The notes under the pieces were generated by a model, which worked only from the letters and a program-made list of their open reading frames with translations, searched no databases and had not been told where the DNA came from. The position numbers and the translations under genes are program-made. Shown here in pieces: positions 49,064-58,755 of a stretch of DNA of 64,000 bases (its first letter is position 1; every line of letters begins with the position of its first letter). Origin of the DNA: Bradyrhizobium xenonodulans (GTDB taxonomy: Bacteria > Pseudomonadota > Alphaproteobacteria > Rhizobiales > Xanthobacteraceae); contig NZ_CP089391.1 in assembly GCF_027594865.1 (NCBI RefSeq), forward strand, positions 7,470,501-7,534,500, in the 5' to 3' direction.

Positions 49064-49234
49064 GGTTAACGCCTCTTACGCAACTGTTTGACTGTCCGGC
49101 TTTGGCGCCGGCTTATGATGAACAAATCATTGCGCGCCGGGAGCGCGGAGTCCAGCGACAAGCACGGATATGGTTTCCGCGGGTCATTCCTCGGAATTCA
49201 ACCGGGGCTAGACGCAAGAGCGGGGAGATGACGC

Positions 49235-49262
49235 AAAAAAAGAGCCGCCGGAGACCGGCGGC
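49235..49262 (-). terminator. intrinsic terminator on the minus strand
   Basis: Read on the minus strand, the stem GCCGCCGG/CCGGCGGC with a three-base loop is followed by TCTTTTTTT. It lies 330 bases past the DUF1192 gene and 170 before DUF1465. The 529-base gap 49064-49592 otherwise holds a dispersed repeat and perhaps a small RNA ending here. Confidence 0.8.
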
Positions 49263-49473
49263 TTTGAAAGTTGATAACAGGGAGGCGTCAAACAGAGTGG
49301 ACAGGAGCCACTCGGTGTCCAAACGAGGACAGTTCCAGTCATAAACCCGAAAGCTTAATCGGGAGTAAACGAGCTAAATTTTTGAGAGTTCGTTAGCCAT
49401 GTCGGTCAGTGGCCGAGTGGGTGTGGAACGATCCCTCCATGGATCGCTTGCGGCGGAGGCCGAAAGTAAACCC

Positions 49474-49584
49474 TCATGGTGAGGAGCGCGCCCTTCGCGC
49501 GCGTCTCGAACCATGAAGGCCCGGCTCTCGCTCGCGGCCATCCTTCGAGACGACCGCTTCGCGGTCCCTCAGGATGAGGACCAC
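49474..49584. repeat. dispersed palindromic repeat (CCTTCGAGACG type)
   Basis: Contains GCGGCCATCCTTCGAGACGA, CCGCTTCGCGG and CCTCAGGATGAGGACC, with an additional CCTCATGGTGAGGAGCGCGC block. Related to the element at 18640-18830. Confidence 0.7.
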
Positions 49585-49592
49585 GGGGGTAG

Positions 49593-49784
49593 CTACTTCT
49601 TGAAAAAACTATCCGCCGCATCGCGCGAGGCGCGCTTTTTGGTGGCGGCTTCCTCCAGCCTCACGATCTCGGTCTTGAGCAGCGCGACACGCTCGGTCAG
49701 TTCCTCCACCGACAACAGTGAGAGATCCTGTCCGATGTCATGGCTGATCTTCCTACGCGGCTTGTCGTCGTCTTCCGTCGCCAT
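49593..49784 (-). CDS. DUF1192 family protein
   Basis: A 63-residue protein with an acidic/basic head (MATEDDDKPRRKISHDIGQD), then LSVEELTERVALLKTEIVRL, a coiled-coil helix typical of DUF1192, common beside quinone oxidoreductase genes in rhizobia. Divergent from the next gene. Function unknown. Confidence 0.88.
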   Translation of the reverse strand: MATEDDDKPRRKISHDIGQDLSLLSVEELTERVALLKTEIVRLEEAATKKRASRDAADSFFKK

Positions 49785-49896
49785 CGTCGTTCCTCCTGCG
49801 TTCGCGTCACAAGCAGTTGAGGCGGTTGCCAGCTTGGACCGCGCTGGCTAAGCAATGGCCTCGCTCCATCCCGCTACCTTTGCCCAAGGACACATC

Positions 49897-50895
49897 ATGG
49901 ACAAGCTGCCCGCGCAAATGACCGTGGTCGCCATCTCCAAGCCCGGCGGACCGGAGGTGCTGGTGCCGGAACAGCGGGCGCTGCCGCAGCCCGGCCCCGA
50001 CGAGATTTTGGTGAAGGTGCAGGCCGCGGGCGTCAACCGGCCCGACGTGGCGCAGCGCTCCGGCGCCTATCCGCCGCCGCCCGGCGCCAGCGACCTGCCG
50101 GGCCTCGAGATCGCGGGCGAAGTGGTGGCCGTCGGCAGCAACGCCAAGCGTCACAAGATCGGCGACAAGGTGATGTCGCTCGTCGCCGGCGGCGGTTATG
50201 CGCAGTACTGCATCGCCCAGGATGCCCAGGCGATGAGCGTGCCGCCGGCCCTGTCGATCAAGGAAGCCGGCGCGCTGCCGGAAACCCTGATGACGGTCTG
50301 GCACAATGTGTTCGAGCGCGGCGGCCTGAAGGCCGGCGAGACGCTGTTGATCCATGGCGGCTCCTCCGGCATCGGCACCATGGCGATCCAGCTCGCGAAG
50401 GCGTTCGGCGCGAAGGTGTTCGTCACCGTGGGATCGCAGGACAAGATCGATGCCTGCCTCAAGCTCGGGGCCGATCGCGCCATCAATTACAAGACCGAAG
50501 ATTTCGTCGAGGTGATCAAGGCGGAGACCAACAAAGCGGGCGTCAACCTGATCCTCGACATGGTCGCCGGCGAGTATGTCGACCGCAACTATGACGCCGC
50601 CGCGGTCGACGGCCGCATCGTGCAGATCGCGACCCTCAACGGCCCCAAGGTCACCGTCAACATCGCCAAGGTGATGGTGAAGCGCCTGACCCATACCGGC
50701 TCGACGCTGCGCCCCCGTAGTAATGCGGACAAGGCGGCGATGGTGGCCGCGATCGAGGCCAAAGTGATGCCGCTTTTGCGCGAAGGCCGGGTCAAGCCGC
50801 TGATGGACAGCTCTTTCCCGCTGGAAAAGGCATCCGACGCGCACCGGCGCATGGAGACCTCCGCACATATTGGCAAAATTGTGTTGGAGGTCTAG
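49897..50895 (+). CDS. NAD(P)H-quinone oxidoreductase, PIG3-type
   Basis: A 332-residue zinc-free MDR-family reductase from MDKLPAQMTVVAISKPGGPE, preceded by AAGGA; the longer upstream start has no similarity. Blocks: VKVQAAGVNRPDVAQRSGAY, GLEIAGEVVAVG, and the NADPH loop HGGSSGIGTMAIQLAKAFGA. Reduces quinones using NADPH. Confidence 0.93.
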   Translation: MDKLPAQMTVVAISKPGGPEVLVPEQRALPQPGPDEILVKVQAAGVNRPDVAQRSGAYPPPPGASDLPGLEIAGEVVAVGSNAKRHKIGDKVMSLVAGGGYAQYCIAQDAQAMSVPPALSIKEAGALPETLMTVWHNVFERGGLKAGETLLIHGGSSGIGTMAIQLAKAFGAKVFVTVGSQDKIDACLKLGADRAINYKTEDFVEVIKAETNKAGVNLILDMVAGEYVDRNYDAAAVDGRIVQIATLNGPKVTVNIAKVMVKRLTHTGSTLRPRSNADKAAMVAAIEAKVMPLLREGRVKPLMDSSFPLEKASDAHRRMETSAHIGKIVLEV

Positions 50896-51046
50896 GCCAA
50901 CGGCCGACGGGGCAAGGCGGAAACCCTTTGATTTTCCTCGCTTTCGTGGCATCTATCGCGACGCGCCGAACCATCTTGTTCCGTTCGGAAAACGCCTTGC
51001 ACTGACGATCCTGCACTGAAGAGTTTGCGAACGCGGAGAACTGACC

Positions 51047-53923
51047 TTGCGTCTGATCAGGTGCCTCGCGCCCATAGCGCTGGGCCTCATGATTCTCGTC
51101 GCCGCGTCCCCGGCGCGCGCACTCGACGCCGTCAGCGTCCGCGGTGACGCGCCCGCGATCGACCTCACCGGTGTGCTCGAGCACCAGCGCAGCGATGCCG
51201 ATCGTATCCAGGTTTCGACCGCGCCCGGCACCGACGGCATTGTCCGCCGCATCGAGGTGCGCGCCCGCGAGGGTGGTCAGAACTGGGTGGTGTTCGCGCT
51301 CGCCAACAACACCGACGACCAGCTCGACCGCCTGATCGTCGCTCCGCATTACCGCATCGTCTCCTCAGGGCTGCTCTGGCCCGACCTCGGCCTGTCGCGC
51401 ATCGCCACCATCACGCCGTCGATCGGCGATCGGCCGGAGCGGCAGGAAAGCGCAACCGCCGACGTGTTCCGCATCACGCTCGACCCCGGCGCCGTCGTCA
51501 CCTTTGTCGCCGAGCTGCGCACCGACAAGCTGCCGCAGCTCTATCTGTGGGAGCCGGAAGCCTACAAGGACAAGGTCAACTCGTTCACGCTGTATCAGGG
51601 CATCGTGATCGGCATCTCCGGCTTGCTCGCGCTGGTGCTGACCATCCTGTTCGTGGTCAAGGGCAGCATCATGTTCCCGGCCGCGGCGGCGCTGGCCTGG
51701 GCGGTGCTGGTCTATATCGGCGTCGATTTCGGCTTCTGGGGCAAGGTGCTCGACATGTCGAACAACGCCGAGCGCATCTGGCGCGCGGCGGGCGAGGCGA
51801 TCCTGGCCGCGACGCTGCTGGTGTTCCTGTTCGCCTATCTCAATCTCAGTCGATGGCACGTGCGCTATTCGCACATCACGGCGCTCTGGCTCCTCTTCCT
51901 CGGGGCCCTGGTCGCTCTGGCGCTGTTTGATCCGGCCGTGGCCTCCGGCATCGCGCGCATGTCGCTGGTGCTGATCGCCTTCGCCGGCTTCGCGCTGATC
52001 GTCTACCTCTCCACCCACGGCTTCGACCGTGCGGTGCTGCTAATCCCGACCTGGTTCCTGCTGGTGGTCTGGGTGGTTGCGGCCGGCATGACGGTGGCGG
52101 GGTCCGTCACCAACGACATCGTCGGCCCTGCCCTGCTCGGCGGCCTCGTGCTGATCGTGATGCTGATCGGCTTCACGGTGATGCAGCACGCCTTTGCCGG
52201 CGGCAGCGCCACCACGGGCGTCGTCTCCGACATCGAGCGCCGCGCGCTGGCGCTGGCCGGCTCCGGCGACCTGATCTGGGACTGGGACGTCTCCGCCGAC
52301 AAGGTTTTTACCAGCCCCGAGACCGAAGCGCTGCTGGGCCTCAAGCGCGGCACGCTCGAAGGGCCCGCGGCCTCGTGGCTCGAGGTGCTGCATCCGCTCG
52401 ACCAGGACCGTTTCCGCGCCGCGCTCGACAGCGTGCTCGACCAGCGCCGCGGCCGCCTCGTCCAGGATTTCCGCCTGCGCACGCCGGACGGTCACTTCAT
52501 GTGGTTCGCGCTGAAGGCGCGGCCGGTGGTCGGCTCGGATGGCGAGGTCTCGCGCGTCGTCGGCACCCTCACCGACGTCACCGAGCTTCGCAATGCCGAA
52601 GAACGCCTGCTGCACGATTCCGTGCATGACAACCTCACCGGCCTGCCCAACCGCAAGCTGTTCATGGACCGGCTCGGCGGCGTCGCGAACTTCGCCAAGA
52701 CCATGCCGACGCTGCGGCCGACCTTGATGGTGATCGATCTCGACCGCTTCAAGCAGGTCAACGATTCCGTCGGCATCGCGGTCGGCGATTCCATCCTGCT
52801 GACGCTGGCCCGCCGCCTCACCCGCATCCTTAAGCCGCAGGACACGCTGGCACGGCTCGCCGGCGACCAGTTCGGCCTGATCCTGCTCTCCGAGCAGGAC
52901 CCGGCCCGCATCACCGCCTTCGCCGAGACCATCCGCAAGACCATCCGCGCGCCGATCGCCTTCAACGAGCGCGAGATTTTTCTCACGGCTTCGATCGGCC
53001 TCGCTCTGTCCGATCCTCAGACGCAATTGACGGACGAGATCATCAAGGACGCCGAGCTTGCGATGTATCATTCCAAGCGCATCGGCGGCGACCGCATCGA
53101 CGTCTACAAGCCGGCGATGCGCGCGCGGAAGACCGACCGGCTGACGCTGGAGAGCGAGCTGCGCCGCGCCATCGAGCGGCAGGAGCTGACGATCCTGTAC
53201 CAGCCGATCGTGCGGCTGGAGGATCGCTCGATCGCCGGCTTCGAGGCGCTGGCGCGCTGGGATCATCCCAAGCTCGGGCGCATGGCGCCGTCGGAATTCA
53301 TCACCATCGCGGAAGAGACCGGCCTGATCGTCGATCTCGGCATGTTCGTGCTCGACCAGACCGCCAAGCAGCTGTCGATCTGGCAGCGCGCGATGCGCTC
53401 GCGCGAACCGATCTTCGCCTCCGTCAACGTCTCCTCGCGGCAATTGCTGCGCCACGATTTGATCCACGACATCCGCACCGTGCTGTCGCGCTCCTCGGTG
53501 GCGCGCGGCACGCTCAAGCTGGAACTGACGGAATCGCTGGTGATGGAGAATCCGGAGCACGCGGCCCAAATGCTGACGCGGATCCGCGAGCTCGGCACCG
53601 GGCTGTCGCTCGACGATTTCGGCACCGGCCATTCGTCGCTGGCCTATCTGCAGCGCTTCCCGTTCGACACCATCAAGATCGACCAGTCGTTCGTGCGCAC
53701 CACCAATCGCGGCACGCGGCCCGTGATCCTGAAGTCGATCATCGCGCTCGCGCACGATCTCGGCATGGACGTGGTCGCCGAAGGCGCCGAGACCGATTCC
53801 GACGCGGTCGAGCTCTACCAGATGGGCTGCGAATACGCGCAAGGCTTTGCCTTCGGCGAGCCGATGGATGCCGATGCCGCGATGCGCCTCTTGACGGAAG
53901 TGCGGCTGGAAGCTGCGAGCTGA
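51047..53923 (+). CDS. membrane GGDEF-EAL protein with PAS domain (probable c-di-GMP phosphodiesterase)
   Basis: A 958-residue protein starting at TTG behind GGAG. Signal peptide, periplasmic sensor part (about 26-185), seven or eight membrane helices (about 190-385), PAS (398-525), GGDEF (526-690), EAL (700-955). The GGDEF motif is degenerate (AGDQF at about 605), so cyclase activity is doubtful. The EAL half is complete: EALARW, VNVSSRQL, LELTES, DDFGTGHSSL, IKIDQSF and EGAE. It should degrade c-di-GMP under periplasmic and PAS control, with the GGDEF domain possibly a GTP-sensing regulator. Confidence 0.93.
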   Translation: MRLIRCLAPIALGLMILVAASPARALDAVSVRGDAPAIDLTGVLEHQRSDADRIQVSTAPGTDGIVRRIEVRAREGGQNWVVFALANNTDDQLDRLIVAPHYRIVSSGLLWPDLGLSRIATITPSIGDRPERQESATADVFRITLDPGAVVTFVAELRTDKLPQLYLWEPEAYKDKVNSFTLYQGIVIGISGLLALVLTILFVVKGSIMFPAAAALAWAVLVYIGVDFGFWGKVLDMSNNAERIWRAAGEAILAATLLVFLFAYLNLSRWHVRYSHITALWLLFLGALVALALFDPAVASGIARMSLVLIAFAGFALIVYLSTHGFDRAVLLIPTWFLLVVWVVAAGMTVAGSVTNDIVGPALLGGLVLIVMLIGFTVMQHAFAGGSATTGVVSDIERRALALAGSGDLIWDWDVSADKVFTSPETEALLGLKRGTLEGPAASWLEVLHPLDQDRFRAALDSVLDQRRGRLVQDFRLRTPDGHFMWFALKARPVVGSDGEVSRVVGTLTDVTELRNAEERLLHDSVHDNLTGLPNRKLFMDRLGGVANFAKTMPTLRPTLMVIDLDRFKQVNDSVGIAVGDSILLTLARRLTRILKPQDTLARLAGDQFGLILLSEQDPARITAFAETIRKTIRAPIAFNEREIFLTASIGLALSDPQTQLTDEIIKDAELAMYHSKRIGGDRIDVYKPAMRARKTDRLTLESELRRAIERQELTILYQPIVRLEDRSIAGFEALARWDHPKLGRMAPSEFITIAEETGLIVDLGMFVLDQTAKQLSIWQRAMRSREPIFASVNVSSRQLLRHDLIHDIRTVLSRSSVARGTLKLELTESLVMENPEHAAQMLTRIRELGTGLSLDDFGTGHSSLAYLQRFPFDTIKIDQSFVRTTNRGTRPVILKSIIALAHDLGMDVVAEGAETDSDAVELYQMGCEYAQGFAFGEPMDADAAMRLLTEVRLEAAS

Positions 53924-53940
53924 TCGCGCCACGAGTCAGG

Positions 53941-54026
53941 TCTCGTAGGTGGGCAAAGGCGCACTTGCGCCGTGCCCACGATCTGTCTCGGTTGGAGGGC
54001 ACGCTTCGCTTTGCCCACCCTACGAG
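53941..54026. repeat. dispersed repeat (GTAGGTGGGCAAAG/TTTGCCCACCCTACG type)
   Basis: Arms CTCGTAGGTGGGCAAAGGCG and GCTTTGCCCACCCTACGAG enclose a short centre; related to 48426-48532. Confidence 0.8.
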
Positions 54027-54030
54027 ACTT

Positions 54031-54300
54031 TCAGCCTGGCCTGCGTCCGTCCTTCTTCAGCTTCGTGAACCGCACGCTCTGGCCATCCGGCATCCGCATC
54101 GCCTTGAAACCCGCGGCGAGGCAGGCTTCGCGCTGCGGCATCTGGATGTCGGGGCTGCGCAGGCTGTCCCACCATGAGGCACGATTCGCCGCCCGCGGCA
54201 GGGCCGCGCCGATGATCTCCTCGATCTGCTCGAAGCTCAGCACCAATTCCGCCTGCTTCTGCCGCATCAGATAGTCGCGCAACGCGTCGTAGTCGTTCAC
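54031..54300 (-). CDS. DUF7662-like small protein
   Basis: An 89-residue protein from a GTG preceded by AGAGG; the frame upstream of it looks non-coding. NDYDALRDYLMRQKQAELVL, FEQIEEIIGAALPRAANRAS and the following WWDS resemble the N-terminal unit of DUF7662-type proteins, small domains of possible nucleic-acid binding. The end KLKKDGRRPG is basic. Confidence 0.65.
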   Translation of the reverse strand: MNDYDALRDYLMRQKQAELVLSFEQIEEIIGAALPRAANRASWWDSLRSPDIQMPQREACLAAGFKAMRMPDGQSVRFTKLKKDGRRPG

Positions 54301-54465
54301 CGTCGTCCTCTCGTCGAAAGCGAAATCTGCTCCAATGAGCCTGCTCGCCGGGCCGCCGAAAACCGTCAGCCGCATCAACCGTTTCTTAACTCATCGCGGC
54401 GTCGCCGTCGCGGTTTAAACACTATGCAAGCTTTCGGGCGCATCCACTGATGTCGGGAGCAAACG

Positions 54466-55962
54466 ATGTTGTCTGGATGGCGCGACGTCACGGCCCGCCG
54501 GCCGTGGCGCATTTCGGCGAAGCTGCTGATCATCTCGTCCGTGGTGACGGTGATCGGCTTTTCCGCCATTTGCGTCAACGTCATGCTCGACATGCGCCGG
54601 GGCGAGGAGGCGCTCGCCCGCCAGACGCTGGAGAATCTGGCGACGACCATCGAGTCCGACGTCAGCCGCAACATCGAGATCTACGACCTGTCCCTGAAGG
54701 CGGTCGCCAGCAACATGCTGCTGCCGGAGATCAACACGGTCTCCAAGACGATCCGTCACCTCATCCTGTTCGACCACGCGACCACCGCGAGGCATTTCGG
54801 CGCCATCCAGGTGTTCGACGCCGACGGCAGGCTGACCATCGACGCCTCCACGCTCGATCCCCTGCCAGAGAACCGCGCGGACGAGGACTATTTCAGGATT
54901 CATCGCGACAATCCGACAGCCGGGCTCTTCATCAGCCGTCCGATGCTGTTCCGCGGCGCCTACTCGATCGTGCTGAGCCGGCGCATCAGCGACACCGACG
55001 GCGGCTTCATGGGGGTCGTCGCCGGCTCGATCCGCTTCAGCTATTTCCACGAATTGTTCGAGCGGCTGAACCTCGACCCCAACGACACCATCACCGTGCT
55101 CAGGCGCGACCGCACCATCATGATGCGGCGGCCGTTCGACCTCGACATCATCGGCAGGAATTTGAACGACCGCCAGAACTGGAAGGCCGACAATCTCCCG
55201 ATCGGCACCTCCTATTCCGGACAGGGCCCGGTCGATCCGACGCCGCGGCTTTATGTGCGCAGCGGCGACGGCGGCCCGCTGTTCGTGGTGGCGGGCAAAC
55301 CCCTGACCGCGGTGTTCGCGCTCTGGCAGAAGGAGGCGTTTCGCATCTGCGCCGTGGTGCTCACGCTCGCGCTGTTCGTGCTGGGATCGACGCTCGTGCT
55401 CGCGCGCGAGATCGGCCGGCGCGCGGAGGCCGAAAGCAAGCTCGAGGAGATGGCGACGACGGACGCGCTCACCGGCCTGAAGAACCGCCGCAAGTTCGAT
55501 TCCGTGATCGACGCGGAATGGCGGCGCGCGATGCGCCAGAAGACGCCGGTCGCGCTGCTGATGATCGATGCCGATCACTTCAAGGCCTATAACGATACCT
55601 ACGGCCACCAGGCCGGCGACCAGGTCCTGGTCGGCATCGCGATCTGCATTTCCGATTCGGTGAGCCGCGCCGGCGACTGCGCGGCGCGCTATGGTGGCGA
55701 GGAATTCGCCGTGCTGCTGACGAACACGTCTGCAACCGACGCCTTCAAGGTCGCCGAGACGATCCGCGGCAAGGTGCAGGGCTGGTCCGGCGACGGGACG
55801 ATTTCGACGGTCTCCTGCGGCATCGCGAGCCTCGTTCCCACGACCGGCATGGACTGGCCGATCCTGGTCGCCGCCGCCGACAAGGCGCTCTATGCGGCAA
55901 AAGCCGGTGGCCGCAACCAGTCGGTGGTCGCGACCCTGCCGAAGCTGTCGCTGGTGGCGTGA
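54466..55962 (+). CDS. membrane diguanylate cyclase with periplasmic Cache sensor
   Basis: A 498-residue protein: membrane helix near 20-40, periplasmic Cache-like sensor (LENLATTIESDVSRNIEIYD, DEDYFRIHRDN, SRPMLFRGAYSIVLSRRI), second helix near 290-312, and a GGDEF domain with intact RYGGEEFAVLL (about 408) and DADHFKAYNDTYGHQAGDQ. It should make c-di-GMP in response to a periplasmic ligand. GGGAG precedes the ATG. Confidence 0.94.
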   Translation: MLSGWRDVTARRPWRISAKLLIISSVVTVIGFSAICVNVMLDMRRGEEALARQTLENLATTIESDVSRNIEIYDLSLKAVASNMLLPEINTVSKTIRHLILFDHATTARHFGAIQVFDADGRLTIDASTLDPLPENRADEDYFRIHRDNPTAGLFISRPMLFRGAYSIVLSRRISDTDGGFMGVVAGSIRFSYFHELFERLNLDPNDTITVLRRDRTIMMRRPFDLDIIGRNLNDRQNWKADNLPIGTSYSGQGPVDPTPRLYVRSGDGGPLFVVAGKPLTAVFALWQKEAFRICAVVLTLALFVLGSTLVLAREIGRRAEAESKLEEMATTDALTGLKNRRKFDSVIDAEWRRAMRQKTPVALLMIDADHFKAYNDTYGHQAGDQVLVGIAICISDSVSRAGDCAARYGGEEFAVLLTNTSATDAFKVAETIRGKVQGWSGDGTISTVSCGIASLVPTTGMDWPILVAAADKALYAAKAGGRNQSVVATLPKLSLVA

Positions 55963-55969
55963 GGCTCGG

Positions 55970-56101
55970 TGTCGTCCCCGCGAACGCGGGGACCCATAAC
56001 CACAGGGAGAGGTTTGGCGAAGACACGTCGTCCGGTATTCCTACCGAACGTACCCGATGGATCACGCGGTATGGGTCCCTGCGTTCGCAGGGACGACGGC
56101 G
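55970..56101. repeat. intergenic palindromic repeat (GTCGTCCCCGCGxxxCGCAGGGACGAC type)
   Basis: Begins GTGTCGTCCCCGCGAACGCG and ends GCGTTCGCAGGGACGACGGC, with GGGGACCCATAACCACAGG and GGTATGGGTCCCTG as inner arms. Sits between two convergent genes and could terminate both. Confidence 0.75.
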
Positions 56102-56111
56102 GAATGTGTAG

Positions 56112-56987
56112 CTACTGCCCCAGATACTTCTTCATCTCCGCAATGAGCCCGTCGCGCAGCTCGGGCCGCTTCAGGCCGTAGGCGATGTTGGCGCGGAGGA
56201 AGCCGGGCTTGGAGCCGCAATCATGGCGCTCGCCCTCGAACTCGACGCCGTAGAACTTTTGCGACTTGGAGAGGCCGATCATGGCGTCGGTCAGCTGGAT
56301 CTCGCCGCCCGCGCCGCGCTCCTGGGTCTCCAGGATCTTGAAGATCTCCGGCTGGAGGATGTAGCGGCCGGTGATCGAGAGGTTGGAGGGCGCGGTGCCC
56401 TTGGCCGGCTTCTCGACCATGCCGTCGACCTCGAACATCTTGCCGGTGCGCTTGCCAACGCCGCAGATGCCGTATTGGTGAGTCAAATGGTCAGGCACGG
56501 CCTCGACCGCGATGACGTTGGATTTCTCGCCGAGCGATGAAGCCGTCTCGATCATCTGCTTCAGGCAGCCGGTCGTATTGAGCACGAGCTCGTCGGGCAG
56601 CACGACCGCGAACGGTTCGTTGCCGACGATGTCGCGCGCGCACCAGACCGCGTGGCCGAGGCCGAGCGGCGCCTGCTGACGGGTGAAGCTGACGGCGCCG
56701 GCCTCCGGTTGATTCTGCGCCAGGATCTCCTGCTCGGCCTTCTTGCCGCGCGCGGCGAGCGTTGCGTCGAGCTCGAACATCCTGTCGAAATGATCTTCGA
56801 TGACATTTTTGTTGCGGCCGGTGACGAAGATGAAATGCTCGATGCCGGCTTCGCGCGCCTCGTCATAGACGTACTGGATCAGCGGCTTGTCGACGATGGT
56901 CAGCATTTCCTTCGGCATCGCCTTGGTGGCGGGCAGGACACGGGTGCCGAGGCCGGCGACGGGGAATACGGCTTTGCGAATTTTCAT
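56112..56987 (-). CDS. galU: UTP-glucose-1-phosphate uridylyltransferase
   Basis: A 291-residue enzyme from MKIRKAVFPVAGLGTRVLPA, the nucleotide-binding start; also KEMLTIVDKPLIQYVYDEA, GLGHAVWCARDIVG and FAVVLPDELV. Makes UDP-glucose for exopolysaccharide and envelope glycans. A longer start upstream lacks similarity. Confidence 0.96.
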   Translation of the reverse strand: MKIRKAVFPVAGLGTRVLPATKAMPKEMLTIVDKPLIQYVYDEAREAGIEHFIFVTGRNKNVIEDHFDRMFELDATLAARGKKAEQEILAQNQPEAGAVSFTRQQAPLGLGHAVWCARDIVGNEPFAVVLPDELVLNTTGCLKQMIETASSLGEKSNVIAVEAVPDHLTHQYGICGVGKRTGKMFEVDGMVEKPAKGTAPSNLSITGRYILQPEIFKILETQERGAGGEIQLTDAMIGLSKSQKFYGVEFEGERHDCGSKPGFLRANIAYGLKRPELRDGLIAEMKKYLGQ

Positions 56988-57187
56988 GGGATTGATCGAA
57001 TACCTGAGGACGTGAAGGGAGCAATGGTGTCTTGCTAGCTTGTTTGCAGCCGCTAACAAAGGCGGATGTGGGGCCTCGCGATCACAGAGTTAAGAAAAAA
57101 TCAGCCACTAAAATTTCACCTTTGTTAAGCTATTGGCAACAGGTACCGGGCCTCTTGATGGCGGATTTTCGGCCGGACAGGTGAGGT

Positions 57188-58573
57188 ATGATGCAATCGG
57201 TGGCAGCGCTGGCGAAACGTGCTGGATTTGTGACCAGCAGAGCGATGGTTGCGGCTGCCTTGCTGCTGCCTGCCGGCGTGAACGCCCAGTCGCAAAACGG
57301 CCTGTCGAACCTGTTCGGCGGTATTTTCTCCGGCCAGACTCAGACGCCTCCGCAACCGGCGCCCGGCTCCGGCGGCGCGTTACCCTGGACCGGCGAGGAC
57401 GGCGCCTCCGGTCATCCGCTGATGACGGCGGCCGCGATCCGCGAGGCTGCGGGCAACTTCAACAATTGCGTCGCGGGGATGTGGCCCGATGCCGCACGAC
57501 GCAACATCACCCAGGAAAACTTCCAGCGCTTCACGGCCGGGCTCTCGCCCGATCTGCGCATCATGGATTTGATGGACTCGCAGCCGGAGTTCACCAAGTC
57601 AATCTGGGACTATCTCGACATTCTCGTGAACGACAACCGTCTCGCCAAGGGCCGCGAGGTACTCGCCAAATACAAGGCGCAGTTCGACGCTACGGAAAAG
57701 GCCACTGGCGTCGATCGCTACATCATCGCCTCGATCTGGGGCATCGAGTCCAATTACTCGACGCAGATGGGCGACCGCAGCGTGCTGCAATCGACCGCGA
57801 CGCTCGCCTGCATCGGCCGCCGCCAGGCCTATTTCAAGGACGAATTCCTCTCAGCGCTGGAGATCCTCAATCGCGGCGATCTCAGGCCTGAACAGATGCG
57901 CGGCTCCTGGGCCGGCGCCTTCGGCCCGACCCAGTTCATGCCGACCGCGTTCAAACGCTTTGCCGTCGACGGCGACGGTGACGGCCGCCGCGACGTCGTC
58001 GACAATCCCACCGATTTGATCGCCTCCACCGCCAACAATCTGAAGAAGGACGGCTGGCAGGCCGGCCAGTCCTGGGGCTACGAGGTCGTGGTGCCCAAGG
58101 ACTTCAACTACATGCTAGCCGATCGCGCCAAGGCGATGACGATGGCGCAGTGGGAGAAGCTTGGGCTCAAGCGTCCGAATAACCAGCCGTTCCCGCATCC
58201 GGCGGAAAAAGCCTATCTGCTCGCGCCGGCGGGCGCGCAAGGCCCCGGCTTCCTGATGCTCCAGAATTACCGCGTCATCATGAAATACAATCCGGCCGAG
58301 GCCTATGCGCTCGCGATCGGCCATTTCGCCGATCGCCTGCGCGGCGGGCAGCCCTTCGTGCAGCCCTGGCCGCGGCAGGAACGGGAGCTGTCGCGCACCG
58401 AACGGCTGGAACTCCAGCAGCTTTTGGCCCAGCGCGGCTTCTACAAGGGCACCCCCGACGGCCAGTTCGGTGGCCAGACGAGGGAAGCCCTGCGCAGTTT
58501 CCAGGCCTCGATCGGGGTCCCCGCCGACGGGTTTGCCTCGTCCGACGTGCTGGACCAGCTGCGCAGGCGGTAA
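57188..58573 (+). CDS. lytic murein transglycosylase, MltB type, with peptidoglycan-binding domain
   Basis: A 461-residue periplasmic enzyme: N-terminal signal (AMVAAALLLPAGVNA), SLT domain with catalytic Glu in IASIWGIESNYSTQMGD, GSWAGAFGPTQFMPTAFKRF and DGDGDGRRDVV, and C-terminal PG_binding_1 (LLAQRGFYKGTPDGQFGGQT). GTGAGGT precedes the ATG. Cleaves glycan strands during wall turnover. Confidence 0.94.
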   Translation: MMQSVAALAKRAGFVTSRAMVAAALLLPAGVNAQSQNGLSNLFGGIFSGQTQTPPQPAPGSGGALPWTGEDGASGHPLMTAAAIREAAGNFNNCVAGMWPDAARRNITQENFQRFTAGLSPDLRIMDLMDSQPEFTKSIWDYLDILVNDNRLAKGREVLAKYKAQFDATEKATGVDRYIIASIWGIESNYSTQMGDRSVLQSTATLACIGRRQAYFKDEFLSALEILNRGDLRPEQMRGSWAGAFGPTQFMPTAFKRFAVDGDGDGRRDVVDNPTDLIASTANNLKKDGWQAGQSWGYEVVVPKDFNYMLADRAKAMTMAQWEKLGLKRPNNQPFPHPAEKAYLLAPAGAQGPGFLMLQNYRVIMKYNPAEAYALAIGHFADRLRGGQPFVQPWPRQERELSRTERLELQQLLAQRGFYKGTPDGQFGGQTREALRSFQASIGVPADGFASSDVLDQLRRR

Positions 58574-58755
58574 AATCGCGCCGAAAGTAACCCTGAACAG
58601 GGATTTTGGCCGGCCACCTTGACGGGGGCGGCTGTTCCCCGGTGTATGGGGCAGGAATTCACGAGAAAATCTGCAACGGAATCTGCCCGTTTGGCGCCTG
58701 ATTCCGTTATTATATCGAACCGCTCCCGACCCCCATTGCGCGTGCCCGAGATCGC

